Positions 17,836 to 26,753 are shown, counted from the stretch's first letter. The stretch is DNA of 64,000 nt from Bordetella parapertussis (GCA_945900965.1 CAMDKM010000001.1:1-64000); one strand, 5' to 3'. Notes: generated by a model not told the origin, from the letters alone. Translations and numbers: made by a program.

Positions 17836-19155
17836 TCAGAGCGCCTTGATCAACACTTTAGAGCGTCGCTGGTAGTTATATAAAGCCTGTTTCTGTTTGG
17901 GCAGACTTTCCACGCCGGCTTCGGTAAACCCGTGTTCGATGAACCAGTGGGTTGCGCGAGTGGTCAGCACAAATAGGCGTTTGACCTTGAGTTTTTTGGC
18001 CCGTTCCTCGATCCATTTCAACAATTGCTCGCCCGCCCCGGCATCCCGATAGTCTGGATGCACCGCCAGGCAGGCCAGTTCGGCGGATTTTTCCGATGCG
18101 AAAGGGTAAAGGGCCGCGCAACCCGCGATCATGCGATCGTGCTCGAGCACGCAAAAACGCCCGATTTCGATTTCCAGCATTTCGCGTGAACGTTTGACCA
18201 GTGTGCCGTCGGCCTCCAGCGGTTCGATCAGGCGAAGAATGCCGCCCGCGTCGGCAATGGTGGCCTCGCGCAATTGTTCCAGCGGATCGCGCGTCACCAT
18301 GCTGCCGATGCCGTCGCGCGTGAATAATTCCACCAGCATGGCGCCATCGACATGGTGGCTGATTAGATGAACGCGAGAGGCGCCGCCCTTGCAGGCCTTG
18401 ATGGCGTGCGGCACATAAAGCGCCGCGTCGTCCGACAGCGCGTGGCCCTTGTCCAGCAGCTTCTCCGCGTCGGATACCGTCAACTCCCGCAGCAAGCGGC
18501 CCGCCTTATCCTTGATGCCATCTTCGTTCATCAGGAAGATCAATTTTTCCGCCCCTAGCGCGATGGCGGTTTCGGCGGCAACGTCTTCCAGGGTCAGGTT
18601 AAATATTTCGCCGGTTGGCGAATAACCCAAGGGTGAGAGCAGCACCAGTTCGCCGTCGTCCAGGCGCGTATTGATGGCTTCCGCATTTACCTTGCGCACC
18701 TCTCCGGTATAGAGCATGTCCACGCCATCCAGCACGCCGCGCGGCCGAGCGATGACAAAATTGCCGGATGCCACGCGGATCTCGGCGTTGGCCATCGGAG
18801 AATTGGGCAATCCCATTGACAGCAGGGCTTCTATTTCGACTCGCAGCTGCCCGCTCGCCTGCTTGACGTGGGCAAGTGCGGGCTCGTCGGTGACGCGCAT
18901 GCCGCGCACGTATTTCGATTCGATTTTCGCGGCCTTGAGTTGCGATTCGATCTGGCCGCGCGCCCCATGCACCAGCACCAGCCGCACGCCCAGGCTCGCC
19001 AGCAAATTCAGATCGTGCGTCAAGGCCAGAAAGCGGCCGTCTGCCACCACCTCGCCGCCGAAGGCGATCACAAAGGTACGCCCACCGAACGCGTGGATAT
19101 ACGGCGCGGCGGCGCGGAACCACTGGACGAAATGAGCCTGTTGCGATGCTTGCAT
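17836..19155 (-). CDS. argA: N-acetylglutamate synthase
   Basis: 439 residues from ATG 19155 (MQASQQAHFVQWFR). An N-terminal amino-acid-kinase-like domain (YIHAFGGRTFVIAFGGEVV; VLVHGARGQIESQL) binds arginine for feedback control, and a C-terminal GNAT acetyltransferase domain (AVHPDYRDAGAGEQLLKWIE) transfers acetyl from acetyl-CoA to glutamate, the first step of arginine synthesis. The length and two-domain order are those of bacterial ArgA. Confidence 0.94.
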   Translation of the reverse strand: MQASQQAHFVQWFRAAAPYIHAFGGRTFVIAFGGEVVADGRFLALTHDLNLLASLGVRLVLVHGARGQIESQLKAAKIESKYVRGMRVTDEPALAHVKQASGQLRVEIEALLSMGLPNSPMANAEIRVASGNFVIARPRGVLDGVDMLYTGEVRKVNAEAINTRLDDGELVLLSPLGYSPTGEIFNLTLEDVAAETAIALGAEKLIFLMNEDGIKDKAGRLLRELTVSDAEKLLDKGHALSDDAALYVPHAIKACKGGASRVHLISHHVDGAMLVELFTRDGIGSMVTRDPLEQLREATIADAGGILRLIEPLEADGTLVKRSREMLEIEIGRFCVLEHDRMIAGCAALYPFASEKSAELACLAVHPDYRDAGAGEQLLKWIEERAKKLKVKRLFVLTTRATHWFIEHGFTEAGVESLPKQKQALYNYQRRSKVLIKAL

Positions 19156-19174
19156 TAGATGGGCCGAAGCCGGG

Positions 19175-19942
19175 TTACTTGGGCTGCATGCGTATGGCGC
19201 CGTCGAGACGAATGACTTCGCCATTGAGCATTTCGTTCTCCGCGATGTGTTTGACCAATTGTGCGTATTCCGCCGGACGCCCGAGTCGCGGCGGGAAGGG
19301 GACCATTTTGCCCAGCGCGTCCTGCACGTCCTGGGGCATGCCGACCAGCATGGGCGTTTCGAATATGCCCGGGGCGATGGTCATGACACGGATGCCGCTG
19401 CGGGCGAGGTCGCGCGCGATGGGCAGCGTCATGCCGACGATGCCGCCCTTGGAGGCCGAATAAGCCGCCTGGCCGATTTGCCCGTCGAAGGCGGCGACCG
19501 ACGCGGTATTGACGATCACGCCGCGCTCGCCGGCCGCATTCGGCGCCTGTTTGGCCATGGCATCGGCAGCGATGCGAATCATGTTGAAGCTGCCGATCAA
19601 ATTGATGTTGATCACCCGGGCGAATTTTTCCAGCGAATGCGGACCGTCCTTGCCCACGGTTTTTTCCCCGATTGCGATGCCGGCACAGTTCACCAGGCCG
19701 TGCAGGCCGCCAAATTCCTGCTGGGCCGCCTCAACCGCCGAACGGGCGTGATCTTCGCGGGTAACGTCGCATTCGACAAAGCGGGTCTGTTTGCCAAGTC
19801 GGGCGGCCAGCGCTTCGCCGGCGGCTTTCGACACGTCGGCAATAATGGCATTGCCGCCGGCAGCTATGACCATTTCGACAGTCGCTGCGCCCAGCCCGGA
19901 ACTGCCGCCTGTGACGATGAATGTGCTCTTGCTAAGTTGCAT
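19175..19942 (-). CDS. SDR oxidoreductase, 3-hydroxyacyl-CoA dehydrogenase-like
   Basis: 255-residue classical short-chain dehydrogenase. NAD-binding TGGSSGLG at residues 12-19, [11 protein letters not shown] after strand 4, catalytic Ser in [11 protein letters not shown] and YSASKGG (YxxxK). The segment [17 protein letters not shown] and the overall pattern are those of the HSD17B10-like type II 3-hydroxyacyl-CoA dehydrogenases used in fatty-acid or branched-chain oxidation. It ends 20 bp before argA, but the functional link is unclear. Confidence 0.88.
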   Translation of the reverse strand: MQLSKSTFIVTGGSSGLGAATVEMVIAAGGNAIIADVSKAAGEALAARLGKQTRFVECDVTREDHARSAVEAAQQEFGGLHGLVNCAGIAIGEKTVGKDGPHSLEKFARVININLIGSFNMIRIAADAMAKQAPNAAGERGVIVNTASVAAFDGQIGQAAYSASKGGIVGMTLPIARDLARSGIRVMTIAPGIFETPMLVGMPQDVQDALGKMVPFPPRLGRPAEYAQLVKHIAENEMLNGEVIRLDGAIRMQPK

Positions 19943-20180
19943 GGTGAGTCCCGTTACTGGTCAAGTGATCAAAGCGCGACAGTATAAGGGTTGTCTGTTC
20001 CGCGCCGAAATCCGGAACGACCAGGAGAAGCTTCGACGCAAAGAAAATCGCAAAGTCCGGGTCGAGAGAAATACCACTTCTTGGCCATGCCCATTGAATC
20101 CGGAGCGATCGCATTGTGAACGTATAACGTTTCGCGGCTTGCTTTGGGTCTTTGCGTCAAATATTTTTGTTTGAACTTCG

Positions 20181-20957
20181 TTAGAAGTCACCCCACAAGG
20201 CCTGCATCGCGGCCAGCGCGGCGATGCCGGCGGTTTCGGTACGCAGGATGCGCGGGCCCAGGCGCAGCGGCGCAAATCCGCAGGACTGCGCCAATTGCAT
20301 CTCGGTGGCGGTGAGGCCGCCCTCTGGGCCGGCAAGCAGGACTACCCGGCCTGCGGGGCGAGTCATTTCCCGAAGGGATACATCCGAGCGCGGCGAGAGC
20401 AGAAACCTGGTTTCGTGCAGCGTGGGCGGCTTGGCCAGCGAGGCGAGCCAATGGTCCAGAGCCTGAGGTGCGGCTACGTCGGGCACTCGATTGCGGCCGC
20501 ATTGCTCGCAGGCCGAGCGCACCAGGTTCTGCCAATGTTCGGTACGCCGCGTGGCGCGATCAGGCGAAAGTTTGACCACGCTGCGCTCGGTGGACAGCGG
20601 CTGCACGGCACTTACCCCCAGTTCCACGGCTTTTTGCAGGGTGTAGTCCATACGTTCGCCCGAAGACAATCCCTGGGCGAGCAGCACTTCGAGCATGGAT
20701 TCCCGTTCGATGGCGCGATGGGCGCCGGTCTTGACGCCCACTTCGCCTTTTTCGATGCGCGTGATGCGCGCTTCGAATTCACCGCCAAGGCCATCGAATA
20801 CCGTCACCGGGTCACCCACTTCCAGACGCAATACCCGCGCCGCGTGGTGTGCGGCGGCCTCCGGCAGGCGCACATCGGAGCCATTGCCGAGTTTCTGGGG
20901 GACGTGAAAGCGCGCCCCCGATTTGGGCGCCGATTTCTTTTGCAACACCTTAGACAT
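20181..20957 (-). CDS. rsmE: 16S rRNA (uracil(1498)-N(3))-methyltransferase
   Basis: 258-residue SPOUT-class methyltransferase. Starts with a short basic extension, then the PUA-like N-terminal domain (RFHVPQKLGNGSDVRLPEAA). The knotted SAM site is visible as LLAGPEGGLTATEMQLAQ and LGPRILRTETAGIAALAAMQ, both diagnostic of RsmE. It modifies U1498 of 16S rRNA in the 30S subunit. The 238-bp gap to the SDR gene holds a degenerate inverted CGCAAAG/CTTTGCG pair and no gene. Confidence 0.93.
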   Translation of the reverse strand: MSKVLQKKSAPKSGARFHVPQKLGNGSDVRLPEAAAHHAARVLRLEVGDPVTVFDGLGGEFEARITRIEKGEVGVKTGAHRAIERESMLEVLLAQGLSSGERMDYTLQKAVELGVSAVQPLSTERSVVKLSPDRATRRTEHWQNLVRSACEQCGRNRVPDVAAPQALDHWLASLAKPPTLHETRFLLSPRSDVSLREMTRPAGRVVLLAGPEGGLTATEMQLAQSCGFAPLRLGPRILRTETAGIAALAAMQALWGDF

Positions 20958-20976
20958 GTTAAGATTTTGCCATCAA

Positions 20977-21789
20977 ATGAGTGCAGCACTGAAACCCGTT
21001 CCGGGAATACTTGAACGCCTCATCGAGACCGTTCGGGAGGTGGCGGCGCGCGAGGTCATGCCGCGCTATCTCAAGGTGGCCCATCAGAGAAAGTCCGACG
21101 GCAGCCTTTTTACCGAGGCCGACCTGGCCGCGCAGGACGCCTTGTTGCGCGCACTGCCGGAAATAGTCCCTTGCCCGGTGCTGGCGGAAGAAATGACCCG
21201 CGAGAGCCAGGCGGAAAGTTGGATCGGCGGCGAGGCCGGCCTGTGGTGTGTCGATCCCATCGATGGCACCTCGAATTTTGTCAACGGGGTTCCCTATTTC
21301 GCGCTATCGGTCGCTTTGATGCGCCGAGGCCGCAGCGTACTGGGCGTGGTTTATGACCCGGTTGCCGACGAGATGTTTTACGCGGAAAAGGGCACGGGGG
21401 CTTTTCTTAATGGCGAACGCCTGCCGATCAAACAACATGTTCCCCGGCTTGCTGATGCCATGGCCCAGGTGGATTTCAAACGCCTGCCGGCGGCCCTGTC
21501 CCGAGAATTGGCAGCCGCTCCACCCTACGCCTCGCAGCGCAGTTTCGGCGCCAGCACATTGGAATGGTGTTATGTCGCTGCCGGCCGCTTTGACGTCTAT
21601 TTGCACGGCGGGCAGAAACTCTGGGACTACGCGGCCGGCAGCCTGATCCTGGCTGAGGCGGGAGGCTCGATGTGTACATTGCACCAGAACGACTTCTGGG
21701 CCGACGATCTCTGGCAAAGGTCCGTTGTGGCAACCTTGGACCAGCGATTGTTCGAGGACTGGAAACGCTGGGTATTCGAGCGGCGCTGA
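20977..21789 (+). CDS. inositol-monophosphatase-family phosphatase
   Basis: 270 residues from ATG 20977, just 19 bp from the divergent rsmE start. Metal/catalytic motifs of the family: LFTEADLAAQDALL, LAEEMTRE, WCVDPIDGTSNFVNGVPYF (DPIDGT) and LWDYAAGSLILAEAGG. Substrate may be histidinol phosphate, inositol phosphate or 3'-phosphoadenosine-type; it cannot be told by eye. The 5' end overlaps no other gene if this start is used. Confidence 0.88.
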   Translation: MSAALKPVPGILERLIETVREVAAREVMPRYLKVAHQRKSDGSLFTEADLAAQDALLRALPEIVPCPVLAEEMTRESQAESWIGGEAGLWCVDPIDGTSNFVNGVPYFALSVALMRRGRSVLGVVYDPVADEMFYAEKGTGAFLNGERLPIKQHVPRLADAMAQVDFKRLPAALSRELAAAPPYASQRSFGASTLEWCYVAAGRFDVYLHGGQKLWDYAAGSLILAEAGGSMCTLHQNDFWADDLWQRSVVATLDQRLFEDWKRWVFERR

Positions 21790-21925
21790 GAAGGTTTTCC
21801 CTCGGCGACCCTGGGTCTCCACGGCCGCTGGCTCCAGCTCTTTTCTTGACCGATATTCCTGTTGCCGGTATTGTCACTGGTTCCCGCACGATTTTGTGCC
21901 GATAATCAATCCTTCAGGTGTTGTC

Positions 21926-23650
21926 ATGGAACTGACCGCCGGCGTTACCACCGAGCTGTCCGGAGCTGAAATCACGGTTCGCTGCCTCCAGGAAGAAGGC
22001 GTCGAATTTGTTTTCGGGTACCCGGGCGGGGCAGTGCTGCCCTTGTACGACGAAATATTCAAGCAGGACAAGTTCAAGCATATTCTGGTGCGCCACGAGC
22101 AAGCTGCCGTACATGCGGCGGATGCCTACGCCCGATCCACCGAGAAGATCGGCGTGGTGCTGGTGACCTCCGGGCCGGGAGTGACCAATGCCGTGACCGG
22201 AATCGCCACGGCCTACATGGACTCCATTCCGATGGTCATCGTTACCGGCCAGGTTCCGACCCATGCCATCGGCCAGGATGCCTTTCAGGAAGTGGATACC
22301 GTCGGCGTGACCCGCCCCTGCGTCAAACACAATTTCCTGGTTAAAGACCTCAAAGACCTGGCGGTCACCATCAAAAAGGCCTTTTATCTGGCGGCCACCG
22401 GCCGCCCCGGGCCGGTGCTGGTGGATATCCCCAAGGATCTGCAGACCGCGAAAACCAATTTCTTTTACCCGGCATCGGTTTCGATGCGGTCTTATAACCC
22501 GATCGTCAAGGGGCACAGCGGCCAAATCAAGAAAGCTATCCAGCTTTTGATGGAAGCCAAGCGCCCGATGGTCTATACCGGCGGCGGCGTGGTGTTGGGC
22601 AATGCGTCGGGTGAACTGACGCAATTGGTTCGCTTGCTCGGATTTCCCTGTACCAACACCCTGATGGGTCTGGGCGGGTATCCGGCGACCGACCCGCAAT
22701 TTGTCGGCATGCTCGGCATGCATGGCACCTACGAGGCGAACCTCGCCATGCAGAATTGCGACGTGCTGCTGGCGATTGGCGCACGATTCGACGACCGGGT
22801 GATCGGCAACCCCAGACATTTTTTCCAGGAAGGCCGGAAGATCATTCATGTGGATGTCGATCCCTCGTCCATATCCAAGCGAGTCAGGGTGGACGTCCCG
22901 GTGGTTGGCGACGTGAAGGATGTGCTGCAGGAAATGAATCGCCAGTTGGCGGGTCTGAAGGAGAAGCCCGACTCGGTGGCGCTGGCCGCGTGGTGGGAGC
23001 AGATCAAACAATGGCGCTCGCGCGATTGTCTCAAATTTGACCGCACGTCCGCGCTCATCAAGCCGCAACTGGTGGTCGAAACCCTGTACGAACTGACCAA
23101 GGACCAGGATTTGTTCGTCACCTCCGATGTCGGCCAGCACCAGATGTGGGCGGCGCAGTTCTACAAATTCAACAAGCCCCGGCGCTGGATCAATTCCGGC
23201 GGCTTGGGCACGATGGGAGTCGGCCTGCCCTATGCGCTCGGGGTACAACTAGCGCACCCCAAAGCCGATGTGTTCTGCATCACCGGTGAGGCCAGCATCC
23301 AGATGTGTATCCAGGAACTCTCCACCGCCAAGCAGTACCGGCTGCCGGTGAAAATCGTCAATCTGAATAACCGCTACATGGGCATGGTTCGCCAGTGGCA
23401 GGAATTTTTCCATGGCAACCGCTACGCGGAATCCTATATGGATGCCCTGCCGGATTTCGTGAAACTGGCCGAAGCCTACGGCCACGTGGGCATGCGCATC
23501 GACAAGCCCGCGGATGTGGAGCCGGCGCTGAAGGAAGCGTTAAGCCGCAAGAATGACCTGGTGTTCATGGATTTCATCACCGATCAGACTGAAAACGTTT
23601 TTCCGATGGTGCCCGGCGGCAAGGGCTTATCGGAAATGATCCTGGTTTAG
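21926..23650 (+). CDS. ilvB: acetolactate synthase large subunit
   Basis: 574-residue thiamine-diphosphate enzyme that condenses pyruvate with pyruvate or 2-oxobutyrate, the first common step of branched-chain amino acid synthesis. FGYPGGAVLPLYDE and the catalytic Glu in LVRHEQAAVHAADAYAR are near the N-terminus; the ThDP motif GEASIQMCIQEL with NNRYMGMV is near residues 450-480 (GDG is replaced by GEA). ATG 21926 chosen on family start; the longer frame to 21725 overlaps the preceding gene. ilvH follows 5 bp later. Confidence 0.95.
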   Translation: MELTAGVTTELSGAEITVRCLQEEGVEFVFGYPGGAVLPLYDEIFKQDKFKHILVRHEQAAVHAADAYARSTEKIGVVLVTSGPGVTNAVTGIATAYMDSIPMVIVTGQVPTHAIGQDAFQEVDTVGVTRPCVKHNFLVKDLKDLAVTIKKAFYLAATGRPGPVLVDIPKDLQTAKTNFFYPASVSMRSYNPIVKGHSGQIKKAIQLLMEAKRPMVYTGGGVVLGNASGELTQLVRLLGFPCTNTLMGLGGYPATDPQFVGMLGMHGTYEANLAMQNCDVLLAIGARFDDRVIGNPRHFFQEGRKIIHVDVDPSSISKRVRVDVPVVGDVKDVLQEMNRQLAGLKEKPDSVALAAWWEQIKQWRSRDCLKFDRTSALIKPQLVVETLYELTKDQDLFVTSDVGQHQMWAAQFYKFNKPRRWINSGGLGTMGVGLPYALGVQLAHPKADVFCITGEASIQMCIQELSTAKQYRLPVKIVNLNNRYMGMVRQWQEFFHGNRYAESYMDALPDFVKLAEAYGHVGMRIDKPADVEPALKEALSRKNDLVFMDFITDQTENVFPMVPGGKGLSEMILV

Positions 23651-23655
23651 CCGGC

Positions 23656-24150
23656 ATGCGACATATTCTTTCGCTACTCATGGAAAATGAGCCCGGTGCA
23701 CTGTCGCGTGTTTCCGGATTGTTCTCGGCACGCGGCTACAACATCGAATCGCTGACGGTGGCACCGACGGAAGATCCGTCTCTGTCCCGGATGACCATCG
23801 TCACCAGCGGGTCCGACGACGTGGTCGAGCAGATCACCAAGCAGCTCAATAAATTAATCGATGTGGTCAAGGTGGTGGATCTGTCCGACGGCGACCATAT
23901 TGAGCGCGAGCTGATGCTGGTCAAAGTGCGTGCCTCTGGCAAAGACCGCGAGGAGATGAAGCGCATGGCGGATATCTTCCGGGGGCGAATCCTGGACGTT
24001 ACCGACAAGGCATATACCATCGAGCTCACCGGCACCGGGAGCAAGCTAGATGCCTTCCTCGAAGCCCTTGAAAAAGGCACGATCCTGGAAACGGTCAGAA
24101 CCGGCGCATCCGGCATTGGGCGCGGCGAGCGAATATTAAAAGTCCAGTGA
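23656..24150 (+). CDS. ilvH: acetolactate synthase small (regulatory) subunit
   Basis: 164 residues, the standard length. N-terminal ACT domain (MRHILSLLMENEPGALSRVSG; ARGYNIESLTVAPTEDPSLS) binds valine for feedback inhibition, and the C-terminal half (ELMLVKVRASGKDREEMKRM) contacts IlvB. Separated from ilvB by 5 bp, so cotranslated. A tandem 7-nt repeat array begins at its stop codon. Confidence 0.95.
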   Translation: MRHILSLLMENEPGALSRVSGLFSARGYNIESLTVAPTEDPSLSRMTIVTSGSDDVVEQITKQLNKLIDVVKVVDLSDGDHIERELMLVKVRASGKDREEMKRMADIFRGRILDVTDKAYTIELTGTGSKLDAFLEALEKGTILETVRTGASGIGRGERILKVQ

Positions 24151-24293
24151 GGGGTGAGGCGTGAGGCTCAAGGGCTAAGGATCGAGGATCGAGGATCGAG
24201 GATTGTGGGTCCACACCCTTCACTCATTCACGCATTTACTCATTCACCCATTCACCCATTCACCCATTCACCCATTCACTCACTTATTCAACT
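24146..24293. repeat. compound tandem array: 9 x 7 nt (NNNGAGG-like) then 9 x 8 nt (ACCCATTC-like)
   Basis: From 24146 to 24208 the sequence divides into nine 7-nt units ending in AGG or TGG, including three exact ATCGAGG. From 24222 to 24293 it divides into nine 8-nt units, four of them exact ACCCATTC and two ACTCATTC. The first block starts on the ilvH stop codon and the second ends 26 bp before the mscS start. The same 7-then-8 design is at 48.83-48.94 kb. Confidence 0.85.
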
Positions 24294-24318
24294 ATTTACG
24301 GATTCCCCGAGAAACCCA

Positions 24319-25146
24319 ATGAACGAACACGTCGAAACGCTTACCCACATCAAAACCCTCGTCATCGATCTTGCAATCCGATTCGGGCCCAAGGTATTCG
24401 TGGCCGTTGCCATCTTGGTCGCCGGCCATTTCGCCGGACGCTGGGTTGGCAAGGTGCTGATGGGCGGGTTGCGAAAATTCGATCTGGAGCCGCCGGTGCG
24501 CGACCTTCTGGTGCGCATCGTGCGGATTCTGGTGCTGGGGCTATTTGCCATCATGGCGCTGCAAAATCTCGGCGTCGAATTGTTGCCCCTGATTGCGGGC
24601 CTTGGCGTGGCAGACGCGGGTATCGCTCTGGCGATGCAAGGTGTTCTGGGTAACGTCGTGGCCGGGCTGACGATTATCTTTACGCGACCGTTCCGGGTAG
24701 GCGAGTACATTTCGATCGTCGGAGTGGAGGGCAAGGTGGAGAACATTGCGCTCTTCAGCACAACATTGACACACTCCGACCTGTCTCGCGTGGTCATCCC
24801 CAATCGCAAGATCGTCGGGGAGATTCTGCACAACTACGGCAAGATCAGGCAGGTTTCGCTGATGGTCGGCGTGGGGTACGAAACTGACCTGAACAAGGCG
24901 CTGGCCGCCATCCACGAGATACTACAAAACAATCCAAAAATTCTCAGGGATCCGCTGCCCGCCATCGCGGTGAGCACGCTGGCGGACTCCTCGATCAATA
25001 TCAGTGTCAATCCATGGGTCGATGTCGCGGACTTCGGCCCGACCACCGGCGAGCTCTACAAGGCAATAGTCGAGTCGTTCCGCGCAGGCGGGATTTCAAT
25101 TCCGTTTCCGCAGCACGAGGTAAGGTTGATTGGCAATGCTGCTTGA
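24319..25146 (+). CDS. MscS-family mechanosensitive channel
   Basis: 275-residue inner-membrane channel that opens under membrane tension. Three N-terminal helices (FVAVAILVAGHFAG; VRIVRILVLGLFAIMALQNLG; the pore helix region GLGVADAGIALAMQGVLGNVVAG) precede the beta domain (FRVGEYISIVGVEGKVENI) and C-terminal domain (SSINISVNPWVDVADF). ATG 24319 starts MNEHVETLTHIK; upstream codons in the ORF track are translated repeat sequence and are excluded. Confidence 0.9.
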   Translation: MNEHVETLTHIKTLVIDLAIRFGPKVFVAVAILVAGHFAGRWVGKVLMGGLRKFDLEPPVRDLLVRIVRILVLGLFAIMALQNLGVELLPLIAGLGVADAGIALAMQGVLGNVVAGLTIIFTRPFRVGEYISIVGVEGKVENIALFSTTLTHSDLSRVVIPNRKIVGEILHNYGKIRQVSLMVGVGYETDLNKALAAIHEILQNNPKILRDPLPAIAVSTLADSSINISVNPWVDVADFGPTTGELYKAIVESFRAGGISIPFPQHEVRLIGNAA

Positions 25147-25148
25147 AG

Positions 25149-25239
25149 CGGTGAACGGTAATCGGTAATCGGTAATCGGTAATCGGTAAATGGAACTCTC
25201 TATAGACGGTCACAGTCAAATGCCGTTCACCGTTCACCG
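25149..25239. repeat. inverted 7-nt tandem arrays (CGGTAAT / CCGTTCA)
   Basis: Left arm: CGGTGAA followed by four exact CGGTAAT units and one CGGTAAA (25149-25190). Right arm: two copies of CCGTTCA ending ACCGG (25223-25239). The outermost CGGTGAACGG is exactly complementary to CCGTTCACCG on the right, so the region can fold into a long hairpin. It separates the convergent mscS and CNP1/adhesin-like genes and may act as a bidirectional terminator. Confidence 0.75.
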
Positions 25240-25242
25240 GCT

Positions 25243-25665
25243 TTATTTCGGCAGCAGGGCCGCAATCGCCACTGGGTCGCAAGCCAGCGCCTTGACCGGA
25301 TCCAGACTCGGTACCGCCGGTGTGTACGCCACGGGATCGGGATGTCCGCTGAATTGCTTGCTTGCGGAATTTGCCGCCACGCTGCCGATAGTACCTGCTG
25401 CGCAATTGATATCGACCAGCAATACATCCGATATATGCGAGTAGGCGTCATCGGCGGCAAAGCGCGGCTTGAGGGTGTGGCGAAGCACGCGAGCATGAAT
25501 TCGCGTGCCCTGAGCCTCAATGCTCTGTATGTCGATAAACAACGACCCCGTATCCGATACCGCGACCGGCTGCCACTGGGCCGCAAAAGCGGACATTGAC
25601 ATCGCGCCCAGTGCTGTCAGGAACAGGTTGCGGATGACCTTGAATTGACCGATGGATTTTCTCAT
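25243..25665 (-). CDS. exported CNP1/surface-adhesin-E-like protein
   Basis: About 140 residues from ATG 25665. N-terminal signal peptide (FLTALGAMSMSAFAAQW) followed by a small beta-rich domain beginning WQPVAVSDTGSLFIDIQSIE and two Cys (VDINCAAGT, ALACDPVA) that could form a disulfide. This resembles small secreted proteins annotated as surface-adhesin-like; the name is only a fold hint. It starts 10 bp after the DUF3563 gene stop. Confidence 0.65.
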   Translation of the reverse strand: MRKSIGQFKVIRNLFLTALGAMSMSAFAAQWQPVAVSDTGSLFIDIQSIEAQGTRIHARVLRHTLKPRFAADDAYSHISDVLLVDINCAAGTIGSVAANSASKQFSGHPDPVAYTPAVPSLDPVKALACDPVAIAALLPK

Positions 25666-25675
25666 TGGTCGCACC

Positions 25676-25834
25676 TTAAAGAATGGGGCGCCAGTAGTCG
25701 GACTCGAGCCTGCGCATGCGGGTCTCCAGATCCTGAACGTTCTGCGCTTGGGCCAGATAGGCCTCGCGGCGGCGGATTTCCTGCGAAAAGAGCAAATTGT
25801 CGATCGAATCCAGCAGTTTGGTGAACACACTCAT
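25676..25834 (-). CDS. DUF3563 small protein (not in ORF track)
   Basis: 52-residue reading frame, ATG at 25834, stop 25676-25678. It begins MSVFTKLLDSIDNLLFSQ and continues with REAYLAQAQNVQDLETRMRR and SDYWRPIL, the pattern of DUF3563 proteins (YLAxAxxxxDLExRxR). A strong AGGAGG lies just upstream. Charged, helical, cytosolic, function unknown. Probably cotranscribed with the exported protein gene downstream. Confidence 0.75.
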   Translation of the reverse strand: MSVFTKLLDSIDNLLFSQEIRRREAYLAQAQNVQDLETRMRRLESDYWRPIL

Positions 25835-26017
25835 GATTGCCTCCTTGGCGAATATTGCTACGCAGCATTATCGTCTACAAAAGGAGGTTAAGAAGGTCTC
25901 TTAAAGCATTGCTACTATGCAAAAAAAGCATGAATCGACAGTACCGCGTCAGTCGTGTGCGTCAGCACAATCAATGGACAAAGCCCTTGCGGCCCGCGCC
26001 GCGTGGTCCGGCCGATA

Positions 26018-26293
26018 CTATTTTCCGGGCTTGGTATCGGGCTTCCTGACTGCGGCGGCGGAGTTTTGGATGGTCTGCAGGGCGGATTTTTGCATCTCGA
26101 GCGTTTTGATCGTCATCTGCACAAAGTTCAGATTCATTTTCAGCCAGTTTTCCACCGATCCCAGTTCGGCGATTTTCTTTTCCACTTCCGCCACATCCAT
26201 CGTTGGCTGAAACATACCGGGAATGGGAAACGACATCGGGTTCCACATTTTCTGAAAGAACTCGAACAACTCCTTGGAAGAATCTTCGGCCAT
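26018..26293 (-). CDS. phaM: PhaM-family polyhydroxyalkanoate granule-associated protein
   Basis: 91 residues. The pattern KELFEFFQKMWNPM, then PGMFQPTMDVAEVEKKIAEL, VENWLKMNLNFVQMTIKTLEMQ is that of PhaM, which in Ralstonia binds PHA synthase and DNA and helps distribute PHB granules. The basic tail expected for DNA binding is short here (VRKPDTKPGK). The PHA synthase is not in the window. A hairpin terminator lies upstream. Confidence 0.8.
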   Translation of the reverse strand: MAEDSSKELFEFFQKMWNPMSFPIPGMFQPTMDVAEVEKKIAELGSVENWLKMNLNFVQMTIKTLEMQKSALQTIQNSAAAVRKPDTKPGK

Positions 26294-26309
26294 TGCGGTC
26301 TCCCCAAAA

Positions 26310-26349
26310 GAAAAACGGTCACCGGTATGAGAACCGGCAACCGTTTTTC
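26310..26349. terminator. bidirectional intrinsic terminator hairpin
   Basis: GAAAAACGGT (26310-26319) pairs exactly with ACCGTTTTTC (26340-26349), and an inner CCGGT/ACCGG stem closes an ATGAGA loop. The A-run on one side and T-run on the other make it a terminator in either direction; it would end leftward transcripts from the kinase/LuxR-remnant region before phaM. Confidence 0.75.
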
Positions 26350-26433
26350 AGTCAAGTAGAGAAACGGGCTTGAGCAATGCGCCTCAGGCCGCCTTTGGAT
26401 GCCTGCGGGGACTTGAGGGCGGGACCGCCCGGG

Positions 26434-26660
26434 TCAGGGAGTGTTGTTTTGGCTGTCTATCCACCGCGAGGCGAATCGGACCAGATCCGCGGCGGACTCA
26501 CGATCGAGTTTCTGCTTGATATTCTGGCGATTCACATTGACCGTCTTCGGACTGCGATACAGACGCTCCGCGATTTGGGCGGTGTTGAATTCCTGGTCGA
26601 TCAGGTCGCAGGACCTCCAGGTTACGATCGGTCAGCCCGGACGTTTTGTTGCCGGTTGCG
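26434..26660 (-). pseudogene. LuxR-type HTH remnant, frameshifted
   Basis: Reading leftward, GLTDRNLEVLR is followed, after a one-base shift (CGACCTGAT where CGACTGAT is expected), by LIDQEFNTAQIAERLYRSPK, then TVNVNRQNIKQKL and a tail ending SQNNTP. Together these are a NarL/LuxR DNA-binding domain (LTxRExEVL..IAERL..SPKTV..). No start codon or upstream domain is present. It lies directly downstream of the pseudo-receiver kinase gene and may once have been its output regulator. Confidence 0.65.
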
Positions 26661-26753
26661 GTTTCAAGATTCGCATGCCGCCGCGCGCGCTGAAAATGCA
26701 AATTCTGCACGACGGCACACCCGCGCCGTTGCTTTTCAATTCGATTTCCTCAC

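Noticed and set aside
21914-23248. 444-aa minus-strand ORF
   Set aside because: Antisense to ilvB, which is unambiguous.
24146-24293. Possible CRISPR array
   Set aside because: Units are 7 or 8 nt, contiguous and without spacers; no cas genes in the window.
25662-25868. 68-aa minus-strand ORF
   Set aside because: Wrong frame; the neighbouring frame encodes the DUF3563 protein with a good ribosome-binding site.
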